Notes under the pieces: generated by a model
Told to the model about the DNA's origin: nothing
Seen by the model: only the letters and a program-made list of their open reading frames with translations
Database searches by the model: none
Source of the DNA: Phormidesmis priestleyi Ana
GTDB taxonomy: Bacteria; Cyanobacteriota; Cyanobacteriia; Phormidesmidales; Phormidesmidaceae
DNA: 64,000 nt
Assembly: GCA_001314865.1 (NCBI GenBank)
Contig: LJZR01000001.1
Span: forward strand, 1 to 64,000
Reading direction: 5' to 3'
Made by a program: the position numbers and the translations under genes
Shown here: positions 1-9,777 of the stretch, piece by piece
Layout of the letters: each line of letters starts with the position of its first letter
Position numbering within the stretch: the first letter of the stretch is position 1

Positions 1-397
1 TATCAGTGATTTCTGTGATCGCTTGACCCCTATCTGCGCTCCTCTAATATCCTCTGACATTATTCTCAATGTGACAATTCAAAGGGCGGAATGTGGGATA
101 TATCAACATCCAAGCCGTTTAAGATTCTCGACAGTTCAAAAAGCCGGTCCTACCAAAATCGGATACCAAAAGACAGACGCTAAAAGACAGAACGCCAAAA
201 GACAGTTTATGAATTGACTCGCTCAAAACCGTGAAGCAGGCGTAAGGCAACGGGAACTATACAGTCATTAGAAAACAGGCATCAAAAAAACAGGCATTAA
301 ATATCTATAAATTATTTATAAATATTCTGACACCGCCTCGTACTTTTACGCATTGGCAGCCTTCACAATAGCCCCTTAAGGTGCAGCTTCACTCACT
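1..397. other. Non-coding leader of window
   Basis: AT-rich stretch before the GAF protein gene. A 64-codon open frame at 23-217 has no recognisable family and no good ribosome binding site. The only structure seen is a short repeated motif around AAAAGACAG near 167-205. No RNA gene is visible. Confidence 0.5.
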
Positions 398-3199
398 ATG
401 GTTCAGCCCAAAGTCAATACGCCAGATAGTCGCTCTAGCAAAGGGACTTTTAGCTCGGATCGCCGCGCCGCCAGAGAGCTGATCAAGCAAGATCTTTCTC
501 AGGTATTGCCCGCCATTTGGGAAGCAGAAAATTTAGAAAAGTCAGTTCAAGAGGCCTTAGAAGCCATTCGCGCAGAATTTGGCTATGCGCTGCTGTGGAT
601 GGGCCTTTACGATCGCTTTGAGCATAATTTGACAACGCGCGGCGTCCTCAGCAGCGGGCCGCGTCGATTTTCTTATACATCTTTAGCACTGCACCCTGGC
701 GACCTGTTAGAGCAGGCAATTGTACAGCAGCGGCCAACCGTAATCGCAGATATTGGGGAAGATCCGAGAGCGGGCGCATGGGAGAAAATCGCAAAAACCT
801 TTGAGCTACAGGGCACCGTGATTTTGCCGATTCAGCGCAAGGGCATTTGTTTTGGATTGATCATACTGGGTTCACGGCGGTGGGGCGTAGAACCTGGAAT
901 TTTGGAAAACTCAACGCTGCTAGCTATTAACAATGCGCTGGCCGAAGCCATCCATCAAAACGAGCAAGAGCTAGAAAGGCAGCAAACTAAGCAGCCTGCC
1001 AAACCGCTGCTAAGCCTGCTGAACGCGCTCAGCACCCTGCCCGGATTAGACGCTCGACTAGAGGTCGTTGCCGATGAAACACAAAGGTTTATGGGTGCGC
1101 CTGTGAGTGTTTACTGGCTAGAGCCCAGAGGCCGTCACTTTTGGTGCCGCGTGGGCAAATCTCGCGGCAGAGCCAACAGTGAACGCTTGGTGAGTGAGAT
1201 GCCCCTCCTGTATCAGAGCCTTTGTAACGACGAGATGATTGTGCTTGGAGAAGCAGAAGGATCGCTCAAGGCCGGGGTGGCAACCCGACTGATGCAGCAT
1301 TTAAACATTCAGTCGCTGATGATCGCACCGATTATCTATCAAAACGAGCTACAGGGCTTTATGACTGCTGAAGGGGCTCGATCTAGAATTTGGAGCGATG
1401 TTGAAAAGCACTATTTAAAGGGCGTCGCTCAGCTCGTTGGCATCGCGATGCCAACGTCAGAAATGGATACAGCGCTCAGTCAGGTGAAGTCTGACCATTT
1501 GTTGAGTGCGGGCATCACTCGCAGCATTCACAGCGATCGCGACTGGCAGCATGTATTGGGACTATGCATAGAACAGCTCGCCGCGCGCATTGGCACCGAT
1601 CAGCTCTTAGTACTCAATCTCAACGCCGAAAAAGGCGGCTTTGACCTTTGCTATCGCACAGGCGTAGGGATGGGCCGTAGCGAACATTGGCTACCGCTAG
1701 ATACCGTGGATGAAAAAATGCTCAAGCGAGCCTATTCACCTGTAAGCGTAGAGAGCCTAGAGAACGACCTAAAATTTGCCCCTTGGCGATCGCGACTTAA
1801 AGCCTTAGGCGCTAAGTCCCTGCTTGTCAGCAGCACTTCACCCGGCCAAACGCCTGAAGGCTTGGTCATTGTTATTGATAAAATAGAGCGCCGCTGGAGT
1901 CAGGCTGAACGGCAGCTCGTACAGACGCTTAGCAATCAGATTGGTCTGATTTTGCACCAATGGCATCTCCAGCGGCAAACCGATCAGCAAGCACATCTGC
2001 ACGAAAGCTTTCAATGGGGCATGCAGAGTCTCCAAAGGCTTTCAGATCTCACAACGCTCGATCAGTCGGCAACTCGTCACATCTCGCAAATTTTACATAC
2101 GCCGCTAGTGGCCCTTATCACTTGGGAAAACGGTAGTACATTTGCCCAGGCTAGTAATGTGCATACTCAAAACAACTCTTTTCAAATTGATGAAGAACAT
2201 CAGATTTCGGTTGAAACAGACGCCATCATCAACTGGGCGGCTTCTACCGAAGGATTGCTAACGCTGAAGTTAGAAGATTTACCCAACGACGGCCAGCAGT
2301 GGCTATCCGGGCCAGAAGGATCACAGCTACTGGTGATGGCACTGCGAACCGCCCCCGAACATCAGACCAACGCAGTCATTGTCTTAGCTGATGTTGCCAG
2401 CCGCCAATGGTCAGACGAACAAACCAGCTTGCTGGCGGTCGTCGTCAATCAGCTAGCCTGGTGCCGTCGCCATCTAAAACTCACCACGCTGCTATTGAGT
2501 CAACAGCAGCAGCTCACCCAGCTGAACTGGTACAAACAGCACCAAATTGAAAATCTCAGTCAGGGCTTAAAAGACTGCATGCAACAGCTGAGTTCACAGC
2601 AAGATAGCCTCAAAAACGGTGCCGCGCGCGGGGCCACTATTGAGGCCAAACAAAAAATGCTGCTACAGCGCATGGAGACGATGGTTGAGCAACTGAGCGA
2701 TGTGATTACCAACGAACGCTGGGCGCTAGCAACCCACTCTCAAACCACGCCTTTAATTAGCTTGCTAAAGCGAGCACTAGCTCGGGCTCATCCACTCGTG
2801 CAGGAAAGACAGCTGTGGACGAAGGTTCACTGTGAAAGCAACCTAACGATTGTGGGCGATATTCACAAAATTGAGTTTGTTCTATATGAGCTGATTGCTG
2901 AGGCGTGCGATCGCTCTCCGGTAGGCGATCGCATTGATATTTGGTGCCGCCCGCTCGACAATCACTGGCTAGAAGTAGCCATCACCGACGATGGCGTGGT
3001 AGATCCAGAGGTTTTGCAAGAGCTAGAACAGGGCCGACCGACTGACCTACTCTCGCCCTCTAGCCTCCAGCAGCCCAACAATAGCGCGCTGTGGGTTTGC
3101 CAGTCACTCATGCAGCAGCTCGGCGGCGAGTTTACCCTCTCCCACATGGAAGACGGCAGAATACTGAGCCGAGTGATGCTACCGCTAGCTGACCGTTAA
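398..3199 (+). CDS. Multi-GAF sensor protein with degenerate histidine-kinase ATPase domain
   Basis: 933-residue soluble protein. It reads as consecutive GAF-like domains (about residues 40-190, 205-355, 365-535 and a more divergent one near 555-715), then a Gln-rich helical or coiled segment (about 720-785) and a HATPase_c-like end (about 790-930). The N-box region is near residues 820-842 (ELIAEACDRSPVG). The G1 region is only ITDDGVVDPE, lacking the usual DxGxG. No convincing H-box phosphoacceptor histidine precedes the ATPase domain. I see no Cys typical of a bilin-binding GAF. Inference: a cytoplasmic signalling or scaffold protein derived from a cyanobacterial sensor kinase, perhaps without autokinase activity. 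No response regulator is adjacent. The domain calls are solid in kind; the exact boundaries are approximate. Confidence 0.8.
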   Translation: MVQPKVNTPDSRSSKGTFSSDRRAARELIKQDLSQVLPAIWEAENLEKSVQEALEAIRAEFGYALLWMGLYDRFEHNLTTRGVLSSGPRRFSYTSLALHPGDLLEQAIVQQRPTVIADIGEDPRAGAWEKIAKTFELQGTVILPIQRKGICFGLIILGSRRWGVEPGILENSTLLAINNALAEAIHQNEQELERQQTKQPAKPLLSLLNALSTLPGLDARLEVVADETQRFMGAPVSVYWLEPRGRHFWCRVGKSRGRANSERLVSEMPLLYQSLCNDEMIVLGEAEGSLKAGVATRLMQHLNIQSLMIAPIIYQNELQGFMTAEGARSRIWSDVEKHYLKGVAQLVGIAMPTSEMDTALSQVKSDHLLSAGITRSIHSDRDWQHVLGLCIEQLAARIGTDQLLVLNLNAEKGGFDLCYRTGVGMGRSEHWLPLDTVDEKMLKRAYSPVSVESLENDLKFAPWRSRLKALGAKSLLVSSTSPGQTPEGLVIVIDKIERRWSQAERQLVQTLSNQIGLILHQWHLQRQTDQQAHLHESFQWGMQSLQRLSDLTTLDQSATRHISQILHTPLVALITWENGSTFAQASNVHTQNNSFQIDEEHQISVETDAIINWAASTEGLLTLKLEDLPNDGQQWLSGPEGSQLLVMALRTAPEHQTNAVIVLADVASRQWSDEQTSLLAVVVNQLAWCRRHLKLTTLLLSQQQQLTQLNWYKQHQIENLSQGLKDCMQQLSSQQDSLKNGAARGATIEAKQKMLLQRMETMVEQLSDVITNERWALATHSQTTPLISLLKRALARAHPLVQERQLWTKVHCESNLTIVGDIHKIEFVLYELIAEACDRSPVGDRIDIWCRPLDNHWLEVAITDDGVVDPEVLQELEQGRPTDLLSPSSLQQPNNSALWVCQSLMQQLGGEFTLSHMEDGRILSRVMLPLADR

Positions 3200-3322
3200 A
3201 CAGGACAGTTGAACAGAGCAGTTAAGCTGACGGTTATCATCCACTCGGCTGACTACTCTCATGTGCCAGTTTAGGCAGAGCCGTTCTAAACTGGCAGCGA
3301 CTGCTACTTTTGCGATTACATA

Positions 3323-4600
3323 ATGTCAAATTCTGATTCGCCAGATCCTTACCACTGGATAGAAAAATCCCTTCACACTATTCATCGGGCTAGTTGGCAT
3401 AGAAGCGTGCAGCCGATTGAGGGACGCAGCGGCCCATCTGTGAGCATGGCAGGTCAGCCGAGCGTGAATTTTGCCAGCAATGACTATTTGGGATTTGCTG
3501 GCGATGAAAGGCTCATAGAAAGGGCGATCGCAGCGACCCAAATCTATGGTACAGGTGCCACAGGTTCGCGGCTGCTCAGTGGTCATCGACCATTGCACCG
3601 TGAGTTAGAACAAGCGATCGCGCAGCTCAAAGGCACCGAAGACGCGCTGGTATTTAGCAGCGGCTACCTAGCCAATATCGGCACGATTGCGGCATTGGTG
3701 GGCGATCGCGACCTCATTCTCAGCGACGAGTACAACCACGCTAGCCTTAAAAACGGCGCAGTCCTCAGCGGTGCAACCACTCTCACCTATCCCCATAGCA
3801 ACATTGACCAACTCCAAGACCTGCTGAACAACCACCGATCTCGCTACCGACGCTGCTTGATTTTGACAGATGGCGTATTTGGCATGGATGGGGATGTGTG
3901 TAAACTGCCGCAAATTTTGAATTTGGGCGATCGCTTTGAAAGCATGGTAATGATAGACGAAGCCCATAGCGCAGGTGTACTGGGTAAAACGGGCGCAGGC
4001 TGCGCTGAGCACTTTGCCAGCGAACTAAAAAAAACAAGCGGCAACAAACCATGCCGCATGGTGCAAATGGGGACACTCAGCAAGGCATTTGCTAGCCTAG
4101 GCGGCTATGTGGCAGGCAGCTCAAGTTTGATTGATTTTTTACGAAACCGAGCACCGAGCTGGATTTATACCACTGGCCTTTCGCCCGCAGATACCGCAGC
4201 GGCGCTAGGTGCGATCGCCCTACTCCAGCAAGAACCCTACCGACTCAGCCAGCTCCACCAAAACAGCCAGTATCTTGTCCGGCAGCTAGACCAGTGGCTA
4301 ACCCATCGTTCTGCCCAACTTCCAGACCAACTTCCAGACCAACTTCCAGACAAAACCACCTATCCGCTCAAGCGACTGCCCACCGACTCAGCCATTGTGT
4401 GCCTACAGGTAAAAGACGCAGCTACGGCAATCAGCTTAGGGCAACAGCTCAAAAACAAAGGCATTTTCATTTCAGCCGTACGCCCGCCCACTGTCCCGGT
4501 CAGCCGCCTGCGCATAAGCGTTATGGCCACTCATACGCTTGCGCATATCGATCAGCTCGTGACCGCTTTAACAGCCGTTTTAGACCCCAAAAAGACCTAA
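3323..4600 (+). CDS. bioF: 8-amino-7-oxononanoate synthase (BioF)
   Basis: PLP-dependent alpha-oxoamine synthase. It condenses pimeloyl-ACP/CoA with L-alanine to 8-amino-7-oxononanoate, the first ring-forming step of biotin synthesis. Visible signatures are NDYLGFAGD near residue 53, [12 protein letters not shown] in the substrate region, [10 protein letters not shown] (Asp that contacts the PLP ring nitrogen, about 211-217) and [13 protein letters not shown] with the Schiff-base lysine near 254. The length of 425 aa is longer than the usual ~385-400. Part of the excess is an in-frame 3 x 12-bp repeat at 4316-4351 giving repeated LPDQ in a surface region. KBL-type homologues have the same fold, but BioF is the best fit in a cyanobacterium. 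No other bio gene is adjacent. Confidence 0.9.
   Translation: MSNSDSPDPYHWIEKSLHTIHRASWHRSVQPIEGRSGPSVSMAGQPSVNFASNDYLGFAGDERLIERAIAATQIYGTGATGSRLLSGHRPLHRELEQAIAQLKGTEDALVFSSGYLANIGTIAALVGDRDLILSDEYNHASLKNGAVLSGATTLTYPHSNIDQLQDLLNNHRSRYRRCLILTDGVFGMDGDVCKLPQILNLGDRFESMVMIDEAHSAGVLGKTGAGCAEHFASELKKTSGNKPCRMVQMGTLSKAFASLGGYVAGSSSLIDFLRNRAPSWIYTTGLSPADTAAALGAIALLQQEPYRLSQLHQNSQYLVRQLDQWLTHRSAQLPDQLPDQLPDKTTYPLKRLPTDSAIVCLQVKDAATAISLGQQLKNKGIFISAVRPPTVPVSRLRISVMATHTLAHIDQLVTALTAVLDPKKT
4316..4351 (+). repeat. 3 x 12-bp in-frame tandem repeat in bioF
   Basis: Three identical copies of CAACTTCCAGAC, keeping the reading frame and encoding repeated LPDQ. One of the many short tandem arrays in the window. 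Confidence 0.95.
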
Positions 4601-4713
4601 CAAAAACTTGAAAAAAGACCTTAAAAGAAGCCGGTGGAAAGAGAACTGCCCAGTCAGAATCCTTTAGAATTGGCAACAAGAATAACTTTTAGCATTCGGT
4701 TCATCACAACATC

Positions 4714-4938
4714 ATGGCAGATATCAACTGCGCCGTAGACTGTCAAAACGGCTGCGTTTTAGGCGAGCAGTGCCCTCACAAGCCAGAACAGCAAAAGGCC
4801 GCTGAATTCATTGAAAAAACATCTTTAGACGACATGCTGGCCATAGCCGCCGAGGCCGTTCGTAAAAAGCAGCAAGCACGCGTTAGCGAAGGGCCAAAGT
4901 GGGTATTTCCTGAAGATGGCATTGCACCAGAAGCCTAG
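4714..4938 (+). CDS. Small four-cysteine protein, function unknown
   Basis: 74-residue protein resembling small conserved cyanobacterial hypothetical proteins. The N-terminus carries four cysteines at positions 6, 10, 14 and 20 (Cx3Cx3Cx5C), followed by His22. This arrangement could bind a metal or an Fe-S cluster. A charged helix follows (about 30-52), then a short tail with KWVFPEDG. There is no signal peptide or membrane segment. It lies downstream of bioF on the same strand, about 110 bp away, and converges with the MscS gene. Metal binding is inferred from cysteine spacing only. Confidence 0.7.
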   Translation: MADINCAVDCQNGCVLGEQCPHKPEQQKAAEFIEKTSLDDMLAIAAEAVRKKQQARVSEGPKWVFPEDGIAPEA

Positions 4939-4976
4939 CCTGTTTGACATGCGTTCCTAGATGCCGCCTAGCACAG

Positions 4977-6887
4977 CTAGGCCTTCTCTTCTTTATTCTC
5001 TTCTTGTTCATCCCAACGAACCGCTACCTGCTCTTGAGAAAGTCCCATATCGATATTTTCTTTGTCAAAACGTTCTTTGATACGCTTTCTTAGCTCGCGC
5101 GCGACCAACCACTGCTTGAGCGGCTGAGTTTTGAGCTGTAGCCGCAGCTGAATACCGGTGTAGTCTAAACTCTCTACACCCAGCAAATCGGGGGGCTCTA
5201 AAATCAGCGATCGCCATTCGTCGTCGTCAGCGAGCTCAGCAGCCACCGACTTTAAAAGCGTGAACACCTGATTTAAATCATTATGAGGTGCAACCGTAAT
5301 GAACAAATCAACCTGCGACCAGTCCATAGATAGGTTTTGCACAACGGTAATTTGGCTATTAGGAATGGTAATGAGCTTACCTTCAGTGTCTCTAAGCTGA
5401 GTGATGCGCAGGTTCAAATACTCCACCATGCCTGCAAAACCATCAATTGAAACCACATCCCCAATGCCAAACTGATCTTCTAACAAAATTAAACAGCCGT
5501 TAATCAAGTCTTTAATCAGACTTTGCGCCGCCAGCGAAATGCCGATGCCCACAATGCCAGCACCGGCTAACAAAGGCGCAACCTGAACACCGGCTATTGA
5601 AAGTATCAGCAGCAAAGTAATCGCTAAAACAATCGCGCCTGCAATGCCCTTGGCAACCTGAGACAGGGTCGAAAATCTCAAGCTGCGGCGCTGTGACTGA
5701 TCAGGCGCCCATTGTGTCCCCTCTTGCAGCGTTAAGCTGACTTTATCTATCGCTAGGCTACTCAATCGCACGGCCATGTAGGCCAAACCGCACAACAACA
5801 GCATCTTCGCCGGAATCTCTAGCCAGTAAAGCAATAGGGTTGCTAGCCAACGACTATAGGGAAATAGGGAGAGTATCCCCAGCATGCTGCCAATCCATAG
5901 CACCGGCTGTAAAATAAGCAGCAAGCCGCCTGCGGTTTCGTTGATCTTTCGCTTTTGGCGGATGTCTAATCGGGCTTTAATCGGGTCTAAAACGCTGCTA
6001 AAGCCAGGAGTAGCGGGAGGGCCCACAGGCCCTGATTTGGGGGTTACTTCCCCTGTCCTCAGCTGGGCTTGCATTTTTAGCAGACGAGACTGACGATTCT
6101 TTATCCTACGTAGCCACCGTCTGGAGAGTATTTGAAGCAAAACAGCTCCAATCAAAATACCAGCCGAAAACCGGGCTGACCTAAGTAAAAATTCAGGCGA
6201 TCGCTCAATTGAATAGCGAACGAATGCCTGCTCTAATTTCGTTTCTAACGTCAGCGCTAAATTGTATGGGTCAACATAGCCATTTCGCTCAGCATCTAAA
6301 GAAGTCACCGTCGTCAATAACTGACCGTTCACCAGAATGACGGGCAAGTTGCTCTCTTCATCAATACTAACGCTGACGTTAACCGACTCATCCGTGTCTT
6401 CAACATCTCGAATTAAGCTGTTAATTCGCTGCTGAACGGTCTGGGCCCGCTCCTCTGCGGCTACCTGCCCCGCTGAGGCAGGCGCCGTCACCCGAAAAAT
6501 CACTCGGCCATCTAGGTAAACAGGCGAGGCATCAATGGCATCAGAGTCTTCTACCAGTTGCTCAGGCAGCAGCCGATTGATTGCAGGTCTAGCGGCAGAA
6601 TCGGGCTGCGAGGTTTCGGCGTCATCTGCGACGGTTTCTCCCGGAACGGTTTCTCCCGGAGCGGTTTCCCCAGCAGTCTCTGAGGGCGCCTCAGCGGCAC
6701 CGTTGCCTTGAGAACCCGCTTGAGCACCCACTTGAGAACCCGCTTGAGCATCCGGAAGATTATTCAGCTGAGCTGAAGCCGGTAAAGATATTACTAAAAT
6801 CGCAGCGATGCTAATAGCCCAACACAGCCAGTACTGCCGAGATCGGGCACGACCTATGATTAGCCAGCAACGAATCAAGTGACGCAA
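4977..6887 (-). CDS. MscS-family mechanosensitive channel, long form with periplasmic domain
   Basis: 636-residue inner-membrane channel. An N-terminal signal sequence ends near residue 39 (ASA). A Gly/Ala/Glu/Thr-rich linker holding short repeats follows (about 40-95), then a periplasmic alpha/beta region (about 105-225). Membrane helices are seen around 235-255, 330-350, 355-375 and 415-470. The pore helix and beta domain carry ALLAGAGIVGIGISLAAQSL and the OB-like segment GFAGMVEYLNLR. The C-terminal cytoplasmic domain ends in an acidic tail. The family gates in response to membrane tension and protects against osmotic downshock; the N-terminal domain suggests extra sensing. Divergent from ribD with a short intergenic gap. 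A second, shorter MscS lies at 22167-23255. Confidence 0.85.
   Translation of the reverse strand: MRHLIRCWLIIGRARSRQYWLCWAISIAAILVISLPASAQLNNLPDAQAGSQVGAQAGSQGNGAAEAPSETAGETAPGETVPGETVADDAETSQPDSAARPAINRLLPEQLVEDSDAIDASPVYLDGRVIFRVTAPASAGQVAAEERAQTVQQRINSLIRDVEDTDESVNVSVSIDEESNLPVILVNGQLLTTVTSLDAERNGYVDPYNLALTLETKLEQAFVRYSIERSPEFLLRSARFSAGILIGAVLLQILSRRWLRRIKNRQSRLLKMQAQLRTGEVTPKSGPVGPPATPGFSSVLDPIKARLDIRQKRKINETAGGLLLILQPVLWIGSMLGILSLFPYSRWLATLLLYWLEIPAKMLLLCGLAYMAVRLSSLAIDKVSLTLQEGTQWAPDQSQRRSLRFSTLSQVAKGIAGAIVLAITLLLILSIAGVQVAPLLAGAGIVGIGISLAAQSLIKDLINGCLILLEDQFGIGDVVSIDGFAGMVEYLNLRITQLRDTEGKLITIPNSQITVVQNLSMDWSQVDLFITVAPHNDLNQVFTLLKSVAAELADDDEWRSLILEPPDLLGVESLDYTGIQLRLQLKTQPLKQWLVARELRKRIKERFDKENIDMGLSQEQVAVRWDEQEENKEEKA
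6631..6675. repeat. 3 x 15-bp in-frame repeat in MscS linker
   Basis: Copies of ACGGTTTCTCCCGGA (third diverged) encode a repeated Thr-Val-Pro-Gly-Glu-type segment in the linker. A second, 12-bp-type repeat (ACCCGCTTGAGC) lies at about 6708-6750 in the same gene. Confidence 0.9.
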
Positions 6888-7009
6888 TTCTTATCTCTCC
6901 TCGTAACAACGCCAAAGAAATGGCAGCAACATAACAAGCCTTTAATTTAGAGCCTACAAGACTTTAATTTAGAATGGATCGTCAACGGTGCTTTAGCCCA
7001 AGGATGTTT

Positions 7010-8092
7010 ATGCCTCAATCGGTTTCTCTAGATGCAGCGATGATGGGGCGCTGCTGTGAGCTGGCGCTCCAGGCAGCGGGCCATACCGCGCCAAATCCAA
7101 TGGTTGGCTCGGTCATTGTACAAGGTGAAGAAATTGTAGGAGAGGGATTTCATCCCAAAGCGGGAGAGCCCCATGCGGAAGTCTTTGCCTTACAAGCGGC
7201 GGGCGATCGCGCCCAAAATGCCACCTTATATGTCAACCTAGAGCCGTGTAAGCACACAGGCCGCACACCGCCCTGTAGCGAGGCCATTATCCAAGCGGGC
7301 ATTCGCCGAGTGGTCATTGGCATGGCCGACCCCAATCCGACAGCGAGTGGCGGCATTCAAAAGCTTCAGGCAGCTGGTCTTGAAGTGAGCGTTGGCGTAG
7401 AAGGCGATCGCTGCCGTCAGATCAACGAAGCCTTTATTCACCGAGTCACGCACCACAGCCCGTTTGGCATTTTTAAGTATGCGATGACGCTAGATGGAAA
7501 AATTGCCACGACGACAGGACACAGCGCCTGGATCAGCGGGCCACAGTCTCGGATTCAGGTGCATCGGCTACGCGGTCAGTGCGACGCGGTAATCGTGGGC
7601 GGCAACACTGTGCGCAAAGACAATCCACACCTCACAAACCACGGTCAAGGTAGCCATACGCCTTTGCGAGTGGTAATGAGCCGACAGCTCAATTTGCCGC
7701 TCACTGCTCACCTATGGAATACCGCCACGGCACCCACCCTAGTAATGACTCAGCCCAACGCCAACCTTGAGGTACAACAAGCACTGCAAGTACAGGGTGT
7801 AGAAATTATCAGCGTCCCCAATCTAACCCCGGCGGTCGTTATGCGACAGCTGTACGAGCGAGACCTGATGAGCGTGCTATGGGAATGTGGCGGCGCGCTA
7901 GCAGCCGAAGCCATCACTCAGGGCGCAGTGCAAAAAGTGTGGGCATTTATCGCACCCAAGATAATTGGCGGCGCAACAGCGCCTTCCCCCGTCGGTGAGC
8001 TAGGGCTCACGCAAATGAGCGATGCTAGGTCACTAAAAAATGTCACCATCACGCCTATAGACGAGGATTTTTTACTACAAGGATATCTGTAA
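7010..8092 (+). CDS. ribD: Bifunctional riboflavin biosynthesis deaminase/reductase (RibD)
   Basis: Catalyses the second and third committed steps of riboflavin synthesis: pyrimidine deamination and ribosyl side-chain reduction. The N-terminal cytidine-deaminase-like domain shows the zinc motif HAE plus EPCKHTGRTPPC. The C-terminal reductase domain shows KYAMTLDGKIA and the NADPH-binding IVGGNTVRKDNPHL. The open frame reaches back to an ATG at 6974, but ATG 7010 (MPQSVSLDAAM) has AAGGA just upstream and matches the usual family start, giving about 360 aa. Divergent from the long MscS gene. No other rib gene is adjacent. Confidence 0.9.
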   Translation: MPQSVSLDAAMMGRCCELALQAAGHTAPNPMVGSVIVQGEEIVGEGFHPKAGEPHAEVFALQAAGDRAQNATLYVNLEPCKHTGRTPPCSEAIIQAGIRRVVIGMADPNPTASGGIQKLQAAGLEVSVGVEGDRCRQINEAFIHRVTHHSPFGIFKYAMTLDGKIATTTGHSAWISGPQSRIQVHRLRGQCDAVIVGGNTVRKDNPHLTNHGQGSHTPLRVVMSRQLNLPLTAHLWNTATAPTLVMTQPNANLEVQQALQVQGVEIISVPNLTPAVVMRQLYERDLMSVLWECGGALAAEAITQGAVQKVWAFIAPKIIGGATAPSPVGELGLTQMSDARSLKNVTITPIDEDFLLQGYL

Positions 8093-8127
8093 GCTTTTTG
8101 CCAGCTTAGTGAAGCCTTAGTTTCTAT

Positions 8128-8217
8128 CGTTCGATTTTACCGTTCGATTTTGCCGCTGGCTTTTACTTTCGCTTTTACCATTGGCTTTTACCGTTGGCTT
8201 TTATTGCTGGCTTTTAT
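8128..8217. repeat. 7 x 13-bp degenerate tandem repeat, intergenic
   Basis: About seven units related to CGTTGGCTTTTAC lie between the converging ribD and thioredoxin genes. The period is 13 bp (one unit 12 bp), not a multiple of three, consistent with a non-coding position. Confidence 0.9.
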
Positions 8218-8226
8218 CTTTTGCTG

Positions 8227-8589
8227 CTAGGCAGAGCGGGAAACAAAAGCGTTTTCTAAGCGGTAGCGACAGGCAATGGCCTCTAGGCGATCGCGCAAAT
8301 CATTCCGGCTCTCAAACCCTTCTATACGATGCAAGACCTCGCCATTTTCTATATAGAGAAGGGTTGGCAGGGTGGTCAGCTGATACTGATTAGCCAGCTT
8401 AAAATTTTCGTCCGCATTGACATCAAAGATGCGTAACGGAACTGGCCACTGCTCTTGATAGCTGTTCAAAATGGGTGAAGCTATCCGGCAAATACCACAC
8501 CAAGGGGCTCGAAAATGGACAAAAACTGGGCCTGAAGAGGCAAGAACTGCTTGATTAAAGTTGTCTTCAGTAACCGTCGTCATCATCAT
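8227..8589 (-). CDS. Thioredoxin-like protein
   Basis: 120-residue thioredoxin fold. The active site is WCGIC at residues 30-34, after a beta strand (VFVHFRAP). The cis-proline region is TLPTLLYIENG. The CGIC dipeptide differs from the CGPC of housekeeping thioredoxins, so redox potential or partners may differ. The start is placed at the first of three ATGs (MMMTTVTEDNF); the open frame extends 21 codons further upstream, but that part is not family-like. No signal peptide, so cytoplasmic. The C-terminus runs past the last helix (ENAFVSRSA). Exact partner unknown. Confidence 0.85.
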   Translation of the reverse strand: MMMTTVTEDNFNQAVLASSGPVFVHFRAPWCGICRIASPILNSYQEQWPVPLRIFDVNADENFKLANQYQLTTLPTLLYIENGEVLHRIEGFESRNDLRDRLEAIACRYRLENAFVSRSA

Positions 8590-8957
8590 AGGTGGAGGCT
8601 CTTTCTTTCTATTTATTTTGTGTTTTTTAAGGTTGGGAATCGATTCAAGCAACTGCTTTACCAGTGCTGAATAGAAGTAACGAAGGTCATCTGGCCGCCT
8701 AAAAATTTCGCGTCAAGACAGCCATGCTTATTTTGAGTAGAAACTTATACATAGAATAAGCGGCTACTTAAAACGAATAACACGGCATAAAGCCTTTATT
8801 TTCAACGATTATATCGATTCACCGCTTTTTGTAATAGTTACATTTTATATGGTTTTTTCATAAAAGAATATAAAATTCCCTTCCTTAAGAAATATCTTGC
8901 CCAGTCCTAATTTAGCGATCACGCGCCTTTAAGCAGGAACTGTAAGATTGTGCAGGG
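8590..8957. other. Intergenic, no gene seen
   Basis: AT-rich region between two minus-strand genes. It should hold the promoter of the thioredoxin-like gene. No tRNA, convincing hairpin terminator or conserved small ORF recognised. Confidence 0.5.
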
Positions 8958-9731
8958 CTACAAAATCAACCAGCCTAAGCCAATCGCAACGCCAGCGCCT
9001 ATGGTGGTGTTGATAATATTGACCAAATCGTGAGTAAGCCAGGCTAGTTTTTCTTCAACAGTCGCACCAATGAGGCTCTCTATAGTCGTAGCGACGAATG
9101 CAGCGATCGCGCAAATACCGATGCCTACGAGTGAAATGAGCCCAACGCCCCAGGCAATAGCGGCCAAAGCCAGTGAGCTGACGATGCCTGCTAAAGTGCC
9201 CTCTAAGCTCACAGCGCCTTCAGTTCCCCGTGGCACCGGTTGCAGTGTAGTGATCAAAAACGTGCGTTGACCGTAAGCCTTACCGACTTCAGTCGCCGTC
9301 GTATCCGAGAGTTTGGTACTTAGGGAGGCGACAAAGCCCAGTACCAGCAGCATTTGCCATTGCAGCGCTCGCGCCGACTCAGCCGCAGTCCACAGCTGAA
9401 GTAGGGTAATGCTAGCAGCGCATACAGCCGCCGTCAGCGCCGAGCCCCACACATTCCCAGGGCCGCGCACGCCGCCCCTGGCTTCAGCAATTCCAGCGGA
9501 TTCTTTTTGGGCCATGCCGACCCTGGTAACCGCTGAACCCACGAAAAAATAGAACAAAATCGTGGCATAGGCAGGCCAACCTAGCGCGCCCCACACAATG
9601 ACGCCTAACAGCCAAGCGTTGAGATAGCCAGCTGTGGTCAGCAGCTTTTTGGGCAGCAAAAGGGCGATCGCAATTAGGCCCGTATTGAGTAGAACAGCTA
9701 TTAGCCAAGGACTATCTAAGGGCATAATCAC
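8958..9731 (-). CDS. DUF92/TIGR00297 membrane protein, VTE6-like
   Basis: 257-residue polytopic membrane protein (about six hydrophobic segments) of the DUF92 family. Family motifs include the loop GGVRGPGNVWGSA, KLSDTTATEVGKAYG and SLEGTLAG, the last ahead of the final helices. Plant VTE6 and its cyanobacterial homologue in this family act in phytyl-phosphate phosphorylation for tocopherol and phylloquinone synthesis. That function is transferred by family only. Start at ATG 9731, with a second ATG two codons in. No neighbouring prenyl-quinone gene supports the pathway. Confidence 0.8.
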   Translation of the reverse strand: MIMPLDSPWLIAVLLNTGLIAIALLLPKKLLTTAGYLNAWLLGVIVWGALGWPAYATILFYFFVGSAVTRVGMAQKESAGIAEARGGVRGPGNVWGSALTAAVCAASITLLQLWTAAESARALQWQMLLVLGFVASLSTKLSDTTATEVGKAYGQRTFLITTLQPVPRGTEGAVSLEGTLAGIVSSLALAAIAWGVGLISLVGIGICAIAAFVATTIESLIGATVEEKLAWLTHDLVNIINTTIGAGVAIGLGWLIL

Positions 9732-9777
9732 CGCCTAAGGGCATAATCACAGCGTGAATCACAGTGCATAATCATAA

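Noticed and set aside
23-217. 64-codon plus-strand frame at the window start
   Set aside because: No family pattern, no ribosome site, end made of repeated AAAGACAG units.
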